From Lishizhenia sp965656535 (GTDB lineage: Bacteria > Bacteroidota > Bacteroidia > Flavobacteriales_D > Crocinitomicaceae), in assembly GCA_965656535.1 (NCBI GenBank), contig CBFHKX010000001.1, positions 744,001 to 808,000 of the forward strand: a stretch of DNA of 64,000 bases, given 5' to 3'. The notes under the pieces are model-generated. The model saw only the letters and a list, made by a program, of their open reading frames with translations. It had not been told where the DNA came from and ran no database searches. A program made the translations under genes and the position numbers. Below are positions 25,396 to 34,473 of the stretch, one piece after another. The first letter of the stretch is position 1. Every line of letters begins with the position of its first letter.

Positions 25396-26868
25396 TTACC
25401 TAATAAATGCTGCAGTTTGACTTAAAGCAGTTCCGTCTTCTAGAATAAGTAAAATGCGTATTTGATTTTGCGGTATACTTATACCAGTTGGGATATTCAT
25501 GGTTTCATTATGCATAGCACCAGCCTGTAAATTAACACTTGCAGAATTTAAAATTGTACCATCTAAAGTATAAACATGAATCACCGCATCGTTTGCATAT
25601 TCGCTTTCTATATCGATATTTAAAATGCTATTGGTTATTGGGTTAGGTACAATTAACATTTCAACTGTAGTGTAATCAGGTCTATCTTGTTCTGCTATTA
25701 TAGGCAAATATCTAGAGTAAATTCCACCAGTATTAGTAAAAACGGTAAATTTATATAAACCGGTAACTAAATCTCCTGGGTTTATATTATTTGTTATTTC
25801 TCCGTTGTTTTGTAAAAATATTTCATATACTTGATTGTGATTACTTAAAGGTGTGATTTGAACGCCGTTAACTCCAAGAGCAATATTAGATTGATTATTA
25901 AAAAAATCATTATGACATCCAATTGTTTCTTGGAACGATGTAGCATCTACTAAGCATGGATGTAAAATATCTAGTTCATCAAACATGTCGTCAAAATTTC
26001 CAGAGCTGCCTCCAGTGTAGGGCGATCCTCCACCGTAAACGGTAGCTTCTGCACACCCTAGTTCTGAAACTATTCCAAAAAAACTAGGGTATTGTGGTGG
26101 AAAAGTTGCGCTCTGATCATGATAGAGGTTGTAAAAATCTACCCAGGTAGCAGATGTATTTACTTGCTGTGTACATAAGTTAATGCTTGGCTCTGCAGTT
26201 GTACTTACCGATTGATAGATACTGTATTCATCTAATTTTTTTTCTACTAACATACCACTCGTTACGGGGTTATTCATCACATCGAAATAAGTATTTGGAT
26301 TACTCGCTAATATTGGGATGCGCCTATACTGGTACTGTGGCAATCCTGTAGGCCCGTTTGCTGTTATAATTTTGTATGGGTGAGTACCTGGCATGGCTTC
26401 CCATACTGGCGCACTAATAGCTTGATAAAAAGGTACAGTGGTCTGTTGTGCTTGATCAAAGTAATCATAAGTTGGATTTAACGTCATTCTACTTACTCCG
26501 TTGGCTTTTTCCCAAATTTGGAGTTTGTATGCGTATGAAGTGTTTGTACCGTTACAGTCTACTTCACAAATCAAACTATCGTCAATATGCCAAGGTGGTA
26601 CTGTAATAATTGCATCTCCGTGATCTGTAATAACACCATTTTCATAGGAATTCACGGTAATGTGTGCATTTGGTATGTCCAAGATATCATTATCTAATTT
26701 AAACCAATTGTCTTTGATAATAAAAGATTTTATTGGTGTTAAAATCCCATTTATATCCTCTTGTTCAATTTCTATCAGATATTCGTCCGATGAAATATCT
26801 TCCCAATACATATACCCGTTAGATTTTAATGGGTCAATTTTAGAATTGAGTTGAGAATTTTGGGCCAT
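25396..26868 (-). CDS. T9SS cargo-like secreted protein, signal peptide out of frame (G-tract)
   Basis: The intact frame gives 490 residues from MAQNSQLNSK to a C-terminal domain (MLIVPNPITNSILNIDI...) of type A sorting-domain style. As it stands it has no signal peptide. An ATG at 26938 begins a perfect signal peptide, MKTKFKHLAAILTLGG, but a run of nine G (26889-26897, read as C on the plus strand) shifts it into a stop. With eight G the frame would read on through VIFNSPVMAQ into this protein, giving a cleavage site VMA-Q. The gene is therefore phase-variable, newly inactivated, or mis-sequenced. The middle shows no family I recognise. Confidence 0.75.
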   Translation of the reverse strand: MAQNSQLNSKIDPLKSNGYMYWEDISSDEYLIEIEQEDINGILTPIKSFIIKDNWFKLDNDILDIPNAHITVNSYENGVITDHGDAIITVPPWHIDDSLICEVDCNGTNTSYAYKLQIWEKANGVSRMTLNPTYDYFDQAQQTTVPFYQAISAPVWEAMPGTHPYKIITANGPTGLPQYQYRRIPILASNPNTYFDVMNNPVTSGMLVEKKLDEYSIYQSVSTTAEPSINLCTQQVNTSATWVDFYNLYHDQSATFPPQYPSFFGIVSELGCAEATVYGGGSPYTGGSSGNFDDMFDELDILHPCLVDATSFQETIGCHNDFFNNQSNIALGVNGVQITPLSNHNQVYEIFLQNNGEITNNINPGDLVTGLYKFTVFTNTGGIYSRYLPIIAEQDRPDYTTVEMLIVPNPITNSILNIDIESEYANDAVIHVYTLDGTILNSASVNLQAGAMHNETMNIPTGISIPQNQIRILLILEDGTALSQTAAFIR

Positions 26869-26888
26869 TACGGGGCTGTTAAAAATTA

Positions 26889-26897
26889 CCCCCCCCC
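26889..26897 (-). repeat. Run of nine G in the signal-peptide codons
   Basis: The coding strand reads TTGGGGGGGGGTAA across codons 14-17 of the leader that starts at 26938. Nine G put the leader out of frame with the downstream T9SS cargo; eight or eleven G would join them. Homopolymeric G tracts of this length are classic sites of slipped-strand mispairing, and also of sequencing error. Confidence 0.85.
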
Positions 26898-26938
26898 AAT
26901 GTTAAAATTGCTGCTAAATGTTTAAATTTTGTTTTCAT

Positions 26939-27264
26939 AATATATTTTTATGTTTCCTCTTGAACATTAAACGACAGTTTTGGTTCGTTTATCGAAATAA
27001 ATACATTTAAAGTGTCTTTTTAGAGACATAATTTATTACTATATATTATTAGTGTATGAGGTGTAATAATATCTTTAATGTTGAGTACTTGCTTCTTCTA
27101 CGGTTCAGTTTTGAGTTCAAGAAATAAAGAATAGGCTGCCAACAATAAAGTCAAAATTAATACTGCAATTACATGTTGTTTGAGTATATCTAGCGATCAT
27201 GTTTTTGAAGGTGTGCATATAATTTTTTCATAAAGCAAACTATCATCGTTATCTATAATCTGTT
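26939..27264. other. Intergenic stretch between the G-tract gene and mscS
   Basis: These 326 bases hold no intact gene. The part next to 26938 must carry the promoter of the G-tract gene, but no exact TAnnTTTG box is seen. The distal part contains the possible broken small reading frame listed at 27098-27231. Confidence 0.4.
27098..27231 (-). pseudogene. Possible frameshifted small membrane protein
   Basis: An ATG at 27231 starts MKKLYAHLQKHDR and then meets a stop. If one base is added at that point, the frame continues LDILKQHVIAVLILTLLLAA...LELKTEP and stops at 27098, giving a basic head, one membrane helix and a short tail of about 44 residues. This reads like a real small membrane protein with a one-base loss, just after mscS. 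It could also be chance; the evidence is only composition and length. Confidence 0.3.
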
Positions 27265-28386
27265 CTACTTCTCTTTCGGCAAATGCACGGTTCTTTGTGG
27301 GAAAGGAATATCTACTTTGTATTCTCTGAAAAGTCTGTCTATTTCAAATCTAATTTCAGATTTGTATACTTCAATAGCCCAACTTTGATCAGCCCAGAAG
27401 AAAAGTTCCATTTCTAGGGCATTGTCGCCAAAATTTCTAAGCATCACAAATACCGGTTTGGTCTTTTTAACTTTTGGGTGCGACAAAGCAGCCTGTTTTA
27501 ATAAGTCTTTTACTAATTCTGTATTAGACCCATAAGCAACTCCCACACAAATATTAAAACGTGTAAGCTCTGTTCCAAAGCTCCAATTCTCTACGTTATC
27601 TTGAGTAAGTTTAGAATTGGGTACAATTAACACGTTGCCATCTCTTGTTTCAATTTTAGAGGTACGCACATTTATTTTAAGTACTTTGGCAACTAATGGT
27701 ACGCCAGCATTTGGATCTTCGATTTCTATAACATCGCCCACTTTTATTGTTCCTTCAAATAGTAAGATTATACCAGAAATAAAGTCTCTAAATATATCTT
27801 GCATACCCAAACCAATACCAACCAAAAGCGCACCGGCACCACCTAAGATTATAGTAACATCATTACTAATTATTTTTAGAACAAAAATGATAGCAAAGGT
27901 GTAAATGATGTATTTTGTAACTTGAATGTAAACGTATTCTGTACCTTCATCATATCCGTCGGTATCTTTAAATCGTTTATTAAAATAAAGGCTAAATAAG
28001 TTTACAGCTATTCTAGCAAATATAAAAATGAGGATAATAAGAATTACGTCAACCACACTTACCTTGATGTTTTCTAGGTTGATTAGTTTATAGTCTAAAA
28101 AGTCGCCTAATGCAACATCCGTGTTGATATCACCCAATTTAAAAACTTGAAAGGCACAGATAAAGGTAATGAGCAGTAAACCTTGTGTGAGGAGTTTTAA
28201 GAAGGCAATTTTTTTACCTTCTATTCTAATATTTGTATTTTTTAGAAAGCGTTTAAGGTATTTTTTTATGATTTTATTGATTAGAAAACCAACGCCAAAA
28301 ATGGCAATCCAGAGCAGCACCATGTAGATGTTTGCGTTGTACGGACCCAATTTAAACGTCCAATCAAAAATAGAAAATACGGTCAT
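27265..28386 (-). CDS. Small-conductance mechanosensitive channel (MscS family)
   Basis: The 373-residue membrane protein has several N-terminal helices, then the MscS pore helix and beta domain: ILGGAGALLVGIGLGMQDIF, then FRDFISGIILLFEGTIKVGD and VLIVPNSKLTQDNVENWSF. The C-terminal alpha/beta vestibule ends at FPQRTVHLPKEK. Channels of this family open on hypo-osmotic stress. It is longer than E. coli MscS (286 residues) because of extra N-terminal helices. Its start overlaps the 3-prime end of dnaG by 4 bases, so the two are probably translated from one mRNA. Confidence 0.95.
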   Translation of the reverse strand: MTVFSIFDWTFKLGPYNANIYMVLLWIAIFGVGFLINKIIKKYLKRFLKNTNIRIEGKKIAFLKLLTQGLLLITFICAFQVFKLGDINTDVALGDFLDYKLINLENIKVSVVDVILIILIFIFARIAVNLFSLYFNKRFKDTDGYDEGTEYVYIQVTKYIIYTFAIIFVLKIISNDVTIILGGAGALLVGIGLGMQDIFRDFISGIILLFEGTIKVGDVIEIEDPNAGVPLVAKVLKINVRTSKIETRDGNVLIVPNSKLTQDNVENWSFGTELTRFNICVGVAYGSNTELVKDLLKQAALSHPKVKKTKPVFVMLRNFGDNALEMELFFWADQSWAIEVYKSEIRFEIDRLFREYKVDIPFPQRTVHLPKEK

Positions 28387-30464
28387 AATACAGTTCTACC
28401 CAATTTGCCAGCAAAGGCTGTTTTTACTTTTTCTAAAGCCATTTGTTCTGCCAACAAATCTACAACATTTTCTTCTTTATATGTTGGATGTTCTGTGTTG
28501 AGTTGCGCCCTAATTTCGTCAATCCTTTCTTCTAATTTTGCCATTTTAAATGCATAAAGAGCTCCAAAAACGGCTTGTTTTAATTTATCTAATTCTCCGC
28601 TAATGTCTATGTTGTGTGTATCAAACCAATGTCTACTCAACTCAAACGGAGAACTTTCTATGTCGGTTACTACTTTTACGATATCTTGATTTTCATGCTG
28701 AATAAATGTTTTAGAACCGTACAAAATATTTTCTTCAACACCTTCTTTAAAAATAGTGTAAATATTTTGTAGCGTTATATCTGTAAAAGAGAGCTCATCT
28801 CTTTCCATTTCGTGTACGATTAGTTCGATAACAGATGTTTCTACGTTTTCTACTTCGCCTAACTCATTTTTGATCGCCGTTTCAATTGCTCTTACGCCAA
28901 ATTTCATTAGAATACGTATTACGTCAAACTCGTTGGCATAATATTTATTTTCTAGTTTTTTTGTTGGAGCGATAACTTCTCCAGCGGATTGATATTCTTC
29001 GGGTATATCAAAAGGAGCTTCAAAGAAATCTGCAGGCGGAAAATCAGTTGGGGTAGAAGGATTCTCTGTTTTTTGCGTGTTTTTTTGTGCAGTAGACTGT
29101 GGTTGTGGTGTTTGGTTTTGTGGTTTACGCGGTTCAAACTTCGGTTTATTTAAGTTAGCATTACGTATCTTATTTAGCTCTATTAAAAGCGTTTGCTCGG
29201 GTATATCAAACCTTACTGCAGTGTTTTGTAAGTAAACTTGACGGGTAATACTATCGGGAATCAAACCTATAGAAGAAACAATATCCTTAATTAACTTTGC
29301 CTTTTTTATTGGATCTCCACCTGTTTCTCCAAGAAGAATATCTGTTTTAAAAGAAACAAAATCCTGTTTGTTCTCTTCAATGTAATTAGAAAGTTCTGTA
29401 GAGCTAACTTTTTTAGAATAGCTATCGGGATCATCTCCATCAGGGAAAAGTACAACCTGTACGTTTAGTCCTTCTTCTAAAATTAAGTCAATTCCCCTAA
29501 AAGACGCCTTAATTCCTGCTGCATCTCCATCGTATAAAATGGTTATGGTGTTGGTATAGCGCTTTATTAATCTAATCTGACCAGTAGTAAGTGATGTTCC
29601 AGAAGATGCAACTACGTTTTCTATACCCGATTGGTGCATAGAAATTACATCTGTGTAACCTTCTACAAGAAAACAATTGTCGTATTTTATTATGGCCGAC
29701 TTAGCAAAGTACAAACCATAGAGAATCTCACTCTTATTATAAATTATACTCTCTGGAGAGTTAAAGTATTTGGCTATTTTTTTGTCGGACTTTAAAGTTC
29801 TGCCTCCAAAGCCAAGTGTTTTACCAGAAACACTGTGGATAGGAAACATTACTCTACCTCTAAAGAAATCGAAATTCCGGCCATCCTTTGTTTTGGTTAA
29901 CCCAACTTGATCTAAATATTTAAGTTGAAACCCTTTTTCTAAGGCTGTTTCTGTTAAGCCTTTGCTGTTTTGTGGACAATAACCCAGTTGAAACTTTTCG
30001 ATTATATCTTGCCTCAATCCTCTTTGCAAGAAGTAAGAGAGTGCAATGGCTTTACCTTCGTCTGAGTTATGTAGTTGTTCTACAAAAAAGTCTTTTGCAA
30101 AATTGTTTACAATATGTAGACTTTCTCTTTCTGTAAGCTGCGCCTGCTCTTCTGGCGTTAATGGCTTATCTTCAGGTATCTCTATATTGTATTTATCTGC
30201 TAGCCATTTTAGCGCTTCTGGATACGAAAAGTGTTCGTGTTCCATTAAAAAAGTAACTACAGTACCTCCTTTACTGGTACTGAAACACTTAAAAATTTGT
30301 TTGGCTGGCGAAACAATAAAAGACGGTGTTTTTTCGTCTGTAAACGGGCTCAATCCTTTTAAAGAGGAACCTGCTTTTTTGAGGTGTACAAATTCTCCAA
30401 TTACTTCTTCTATGCGAGAAGTACTCATTATTTCGTCAATAATATGTGGAGGAATTCTACCCAA
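28383..30464 (-). CDS. dnaG: DNA primase
   Basis: The 693-residue primase makes RNA primers for replication. It starts MGRIPPHIIDEIM; the N-terminal domain keeps the EKTPSF motif, but the zinc ligands are degenerate: the usual CPFH is SPFT (residues 39-42) and the CFGC is CFST (residues 60-63), leaving a single Cys. This matches what I recall for Flavobacteria generally. The TOPRIM domain is intact (VEGYTD, then YDGDAAG and DGDDPDSY). A proline/glutamine linker near residues 435-475 leads to a helicase-binding C-terminal region. It is followed by mscS with a 4-base overlap. Confidence 0.97.
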   Translation of the reverse strand: MGRIPPHIIDEIMSTSRIEEVIGEFVHLKKAGSSLKGLSPFTDEKTPSFIVSPAKQIFKCFSTSKGGTVVTFLMEHEHFSYPEALKWLADKYNIEIPEDKPLTPEEQAQLTERESLHIVNNFAKDFFVEQLHNSDEGKAIALSYFLQRGLRQDIIEKFQLGYCPQNSKGLTETALEKGFQLKYLDQVGLTKTKDGRNFDFFRGRVMFPIHSVSGKTLGFGGRTLKSDKKIAKYFNSPESIIYNKSEILYGLYFAKSAIIKYDNCFLVEGYTDVISMHQSGIENVVASSGTSLTTGQIRLIKRYTNTITILYDGDAAGIKASFRGIDLILEEGLNVQVVLFPDGDDPDSYSKKVSSTELSNYIEENKQDFVSFKTDILLGETGGDPIKKAKLIKDIVSSIGLIPDSITRQVYLQNTAVRFDIPEQTLLIELNKIRNANLNKPKFEPRKPQNQTPQPQSTAQKNTQKTENPSTPTDFPPADFFEAPFDIPEEYQSAGEVIAPTKKLENKYYANEFDVIRILMKFGVRAIETAIKNELGEVENVETSVIELIVHEMERDELSFTDITLQNIYTIFKEGVEENILYGSKTFIQHENQDIVKVVTDIESSPFELSRHWFDTHNIDISGELDKLKQAVFGALYAFKMAKLEERIDEIRAQLNTEHPTYKEENVVDLLAEQMALEKVKTAFAGKLGRTVL

Positions 30465-30475
30465 TTTATACGTTT

Positions 30476-30892
30476 TTACTCGTAGCGCTTAGTTTGAACT
30501 AGACTTCCTTTTGTATCGTAAAATTTCCATTCGCCAATTTTTTCATCCATGTTGTACTCTCCTTTATAATGAAGCGCTCCGTTTGGATGATAAACAATGG
30601 TGTGTCCGTGTTTTTTGCCGTGGAAATAAGTAGTAACGGATCCGGTAGAACCGTCTTTTTTGAAATAATACCAGGTTTCATGCCTTTTCTGGTCTTGATC
30701 TAGCCTTCCTGTTACTTTTTTTACTTTTCTTCCAGGATAGTACTCCGTAATCATACCATTATCAGTGGTGTCTATTAAAGCAAGAACTTTGTCTACTTTA
30801 ATTTCCTGTGTTTTGTCATTTGTGTTTTTATTGCCAGTACAAGCAATCAAACAAGAAGCTCCAAGAATGAGCGAAATAAAAAGTGTTTTCAT
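30476..30892 (-). CDS. Lipoprotein with MORN-like repeats
   Basis: The 138-residue protein has a lipoprotein signal peptide with lipobox LIAC (ISLILGASCLIACTGN). The mature part carries three or four beta-strand repeats of the MORN / toxin-antitoxin YwqK kind: YYPGRKVKKVTGRL, WYYFKKDGSTGSVTTYFHG, VYHPNGALHYKGEYNMD and WKFYDTKGSL. Such proteins are often membrane-associated scaffolds, but the role is unknown. It sits between a polyprenyl synthase (1-base overlap) and dnaG (11 bases), so it is part of a longer operon-like run on the minus strand. Confidence 0.85.
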   Translation of the reverse strand: MKTLFISLILGASCLIACTGNKNTNDKTQEIKVDKVLALIDTTDNGMITEYYPGRKVKKVTGRLDQDQKRHETWYYFKKDGSTGSVTTYFHGKKHGHTIVYHPNGALHYKGEYNMDEKIGEWKFYDTKGSLVQTKRYE

Positions 30893-31863
30893 TATTTTTC
30901 TCTTGTGATGGTGTATTCAACTAGCTCTAAAATAGCATTTTTTGATTCAGATTCGGGTATATGTGTTAAACATTTTAGTGCTTCATCTCTGAGGGAAAGC
31001 ATTTTTGCATAAGCATATTCGATACCTCCATGTTCAATTACTAATTCAATAGCACGTTTTACTTTTTTTGGATTTTCATTATGTCGCCGAACAATATTGA
31101 TTAACTCATTTCTCACTTTTCTATCGGCATTATTCACAACATAAATTAAGGGTAAGGTCATTTTTCTTTCTCTAATGTCAATACCTGTTGGTTTACCTAT
31201 TTTACCTGGTGTTCCGTAATCAAAAATATCGTCTTTAATTTGAAAGGCCAAACCAATTAGTTCTCCAAATTTACGCATGTTTTGGGCTTCGTCTTCTCTT
31301 TGTACGCTTACGGCTCCGGCTTCGCAACAAGACGAAATTAAACTAGCTGTTTTTTGTCTGATTACTTCAAAATATACATCTTCTGTAATGTCTAGCTTTC
31401 TTGCTTTTTCTATTTGAAGCAATTCACCTTCGCTCATTTCTCTAACCGCTCGGGCAACAATTTCTAAACTTCTAAATTTTTTATTTTCGATCGAAAGTAA
31501 CAATACCCTAGAAAGCATATAATCGCCAACTAAAACAGCAATTTTATTTTTCCAAAGCGCATTAATCGAAAAGAAACCTCTACGCTCGTTGGCGTCGTCT
31601 ACAACATCATCGTGTACAAGTGTTGCGGTATGTAAAAGTTCTATTAAAGAAGCAGAATTGTACGTGTCATCACCAATTTTCCCAAGCATTTTAGCCGTTA
31701 AGAAAATAAACATGGGGCGCATTTGTTTACCCTTACGTTTTATGATGTAATGTGTTATTTTGTCTAATAACGGCACCTTAGATTTCATAGTAGTTCTGAA
31801 ACGAGCTTCAAACTCTTTCATTTCAGCTTCTATGGGTGCTTTTATTTCTTTTACAGACATCAT
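30892..31863 (-). CDS. Polyprenyl diphosphate synthase (long-chain type)
   Basis: The 323-residue enzyme condenses isopentenyl diphosphate onto an allylic primer. The first aspartate motif is LVHDDVVDDANERRG and the second is FQIKDDIFDYG; the residues before the first motif (LIELLHTATL) are those of octaprenyl/solanesyl-type synthases, which make the menaquinone side chain. Bacteroidota use menaquinone, which fits. It is followed by the MORN lipoprotein gene with a 1-base overlap. The exact chain length cannot be read from sequence. A second prenyl synthase, of the shorter type, lies at 58.6-59.6 kb. Confidence 0.93.
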   Translation of the reverse strand: MMSVKEIKAPIEAEMKEFEARFRTTMKSKVPLLDKITHYIIKRKGKQMRPMFIFLTAKMLGKIGDDTYNSASLIELLHTATLVHDDVVDDANERRGFFSINALWKNKIAVLVGDYMLSRVLLLSIENKKFRSLEIVARAVREMSEGELLQIEKARKLDITEDVYFEVIRQKTASLISSCCEAGAVSVQREDEAQNMRKFGELIGLAFQIKDDIFDYGTPGKIGKPTGIDIRERKMTLPLIYVVNNADRKVRNELINIVRRHNENPKKVKRAIELVIEHGGIEYAYAKMLSLRDEALKCLTHIPESESKNAILELVEYTITREK

Positions 31864-32052
31864 CGTAGAACAAAGATACTATTTTTATGGTGTAGCCTAG
31901 GCAAACTAATCTTAGTTTAATTTGAAATGTATTTATGCGACCATCAGGGTTTATAATGCAAGCTATTATCTCTTCTGTTTTTAATATTGCCTGTGTTGAA
32001 ACAAGGTTAATTTTGTAAATCTTTAAGTTCAAATTTTTCATTTCAAGCAAAA

Positions 32053-32077
32053 AAAATGGAAGCTCAGCTTCCATTTT
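32053..32077 (-). terminator. Terminator of paaZ
   Basis: An 11-bp stem, AAAATGGAAGC / GCTTCCATTTT, with a 3-base loop is followed on the minus strand by a T run. It lies 55 bases downstream of paaZ. Confidence 0.85.
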
Positions 32078-32131
32078 AAATCTAAAATACGAATCGTTTA
32101 AAACTAAGGTCTAAACAAAAGTGAAATTATA

Positions 32132-34183
32132 TTAACTGCTCTGGTCAATCTTCTTTACCATCGTTAAAATGGTTGCCAAGGCTACCGTTTCCCCTGTTTC
32201 GTCATACACATCTACTAAGAATTTTACAATTCCTTTTGCAACATCATCCTCAGATCGTTTTTCTTGGTCTATTTTTTCTTTAACTGTAAATTTCACACCA
32301 ATAGTTGCTCCTGGATATACAGGCTTTGTAAATCTAGCTTCGTCTATACCGTAGTTCAATAAAACCGGACCTTTTTTAGCATCTACAAACAAACCTGCTG
32401 CCTTAGAAAGTATAAAGTATCCGTGAGCTACTCTGCCTTCGAAAATTGTTCCGTCTAAAGATGTTTCATCCATGTGAGCATAAAAATTATCTCCAGAAAC
32501 ATTAGCAAAGTTTACTATATCTGTTGTAGTAACGGTATGTTTTGCCGTAAAAACAGTGTCGCCTACTTTTAAATCTTCAAAATGCTGACGAAAAACATGC
32601 GGATTTGCTTCTGGTTGTGCAGCACCTACTTGAAATTGTTGTGTAATTTCTGATATTGTGGTTGGGTGACCTTGAATTGCAGTTCTTTGCAAATAGTGTA
32701 AAATTCCACGTTTACCACCCATTTCTTCTCCACCACCAGCACGTCCTGGTCCACCATGCGTTAATAATGGCATTGGCGAACCATGACCTGTAGATTCTTT
32801 AGCACAATCTTGGTTAAGTACTAAAATTCTACCGTTCATGTGCGCAGCTTCTACTACAAATTCTCTTGCTAATTTATTATCAGCCGTTACTATTGAAGTT
32901 ACTAAAGAACCTTTTCCTAACTTGGTTAATTCTACTGCTTCGTCTAAATCTTTGTATGGCATTAAGGTAGAAACGGGTCCGAATGCTTCTACGTTGTGAA
33001 CATCTGTATTTTTAAATGGATTATCATTCAACATAAGAATAGGAGAGAAGAAAGCACCTTTGCTTTTATCTGCTCCCGTTACATCAAAGGTGTCTAAATC
33101 TCCATAAACGATAGATTGAGATTTTTGAAGTAGTTCTACATTTTCTCTTACTTTTTGAGCCTGAACGGTATTTACCAAAGAACCCATTCTAACTCCTTCT
33201 ACCGATGGATCTCCGATAGTAGTTTTAGCTAAACGAGCAGATACAGCTTTTTGTACATCTTCAACAAACTCTTCTGGCACCATTATTCTTCTTATAGCCG
33301 TACATTTTTGTCCGCACTTTACGGTAATTTCTCGGCTAACTTCTTTTACGAAAAGATCAAATTCTGGTGTGCCTGGAGCAGCATCTTTGGCTAACACACA
33401 TGCATTTAATGAATCAGCCTCCATATTAAAAGGAACAGATTCTTCTAAAATTCTTGGGTCTGCCTTAATTTTTCTTCCTGTAGAAGCAGAACCAGTAAAG
33501 GTTACCACATCTTGATTCGTTACACTATTAATAATACCTCTACCCAAACCAGATACTAGCTGTAAACTACCCTCTGGTAATATGTTAGATGCAATTATAT
33601 CTTTAACCATTAACTCAGTTAAAAAAGAAGTGTATTCTGATGGTTTTACAACAGCAGGAACACCGGCCATTAAGTTCACAGCAATTTTTTCTAACATTCC
33701 CCAAATTGGAAAGTTGAAGGCATTAATATGAATAGCAACACCTTGTTTTGGTACCATTATGTGATGTCCAATAAAAGTTCCGTTTTTAGATAATGGCGCT
33801 GCTGTTCCGTCTACATAATAAGGCAAGTCTGGGAACTGACGTCTTAACGAAGCATTGGCAAATAAATTCCCAATACCACCTTCAATATCTATCCAAGAAT
33901 CTACTCGCGTAGCTCCGGTTGCAGCGCTCAAGGTATAATAGGCTTCTTTCTTTTTCATAAGATGTAAGGCAAGTGCCTTTAACATTCTTCCGCGCTCTTG
34001 GAAAGTCATTTTCCTTAATGCTTTTCCACCTTTCTCTCTACCGTACTGAAGTATTGAAGCATAATCTAATCCATCAGAAGAAACTTCAGCAAATTTTTCT
34101 CCTGTAATGGCATTAAAAATTTCTGTTTCAACTCCTTTTCCAGCTGTCCATCTACCTTCTATATAATTCTCTATTGTACGCAT
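32132..34183 (-). CDS. paaZ: Bifunctional PaaZ: semialdehyde dehydrogenase plus oxepin-CoA hydrolase
   Basis: The 683-residue protein has an N-terminal aldehyde dehydrogenase domain (to about residue 520) with catalytic cysteine in CGQKCTAIRR and NAD-site residues in FTGSASTGRKI, and a C-terminal MaoC hot-dog hydratase domain with FANVSGDNFYAHMDE and RVAHGYFILSK. In phenylacetate degradation PaaZ opens the oxepin-CoA ring and oxidises the aldehyde to 3-oxo-5,6-dehydrosuberyl-CoA. Its length fits (about 681). No other paa gene is in the window, so either the pathway is dispersed or the enzyme serves a related ring-opening route. Confidence 0.93.
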   Translation of the reverse strand: MRTIENYIEGRWTAGKGVETEIFNAITGEKFAEVSSDGLDYASILQYGREKGGKALRKMTFQERGRMLKALALHLMKKKEAYYTLSAATGATRVDSWIDIEGGIGNLFANASLRRQFPDLPYYVDGTAAPLSKNGTFIGHHIMVPKQGVAIHINAFNFPIWGMLEKIAVNLMAGVPAVVKPSEYTSFLTELMVKDIIASNILPEGSLQLVSGLGRGIINSVTNQDVVTFTGSASTGRKIKADPRILEESVPFNMEADSLNACVLAKDAAPGTPEFDLFVKEVSREITVKCGQKCTAIRRIMVPEEFVEDVQKAVSARLAKTTIGDPSVEGVRMGSLVNTVQAQKVRENVELLQKSQSIVYGDLDTFDVTGADKSKGAFFSPILMLNDNPFKNTDVHNVEAFGPVSTLMPYKDLDEAVELTKLGKGSLVTSIVTADNKLAREFVVEAAHMNGRILVLNQDCAKESTGHGSPMPLLTHGGPGRAGGGEEMGGKRGILHYLQRTAIQGHPTTISEITQQFQVGAAQPEANPHVFRQHFEDLKVGDTVFTAKHTVTTTDIVNFANVSGDNFYAHMDETSLDGTIFEGRVAHGYFILSKAAGLFVDAKKGPVLLNYGIDEARFTKPVYPGATIGVKFTVKEKIDQEKRSEDDVAKGIVKFLVDVYDETGETVALATILTMVKKIDQSS

Positions 34184-34473
34184 TGTATGTGTTTTGGTAT
34201 CGACGAAGATAAGGAACTCTCCTAAATTTTATACTATTTGTTTAATATTTCAACTAATCGATGAAAAAACCGTGTTGGTCTAAATAAAAATACTCATCTT
34301 TGTATAGAACAAGAGTCATTTTATAAACCCTCGTTACATTGGTTGGCACCTAAAAGACACATAAGTTTAAATCATTAGATGATGGAGTTTTACTCCACAA
34401 AAGTTTGTTTCCTAACAATAGCAATTAATGTTCTTTTTACAAGAAGGCTTATTTGTTTAATAAAGAAATAAGA

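Noticed and set aside
30046..30492. Plus-strand reading frame of 148 codons
   Set aside because: It mirrors the zinc-finger and N-terminal region of dnaG, which is a certain gene.
31823..32074. Minus-strand reading frame of 83 codons between paaZ and the polyprenyl synthase
   Set aside because: It starts inside the paaZ terminator hairpin, overlaps the next gene and shows no family pattern.
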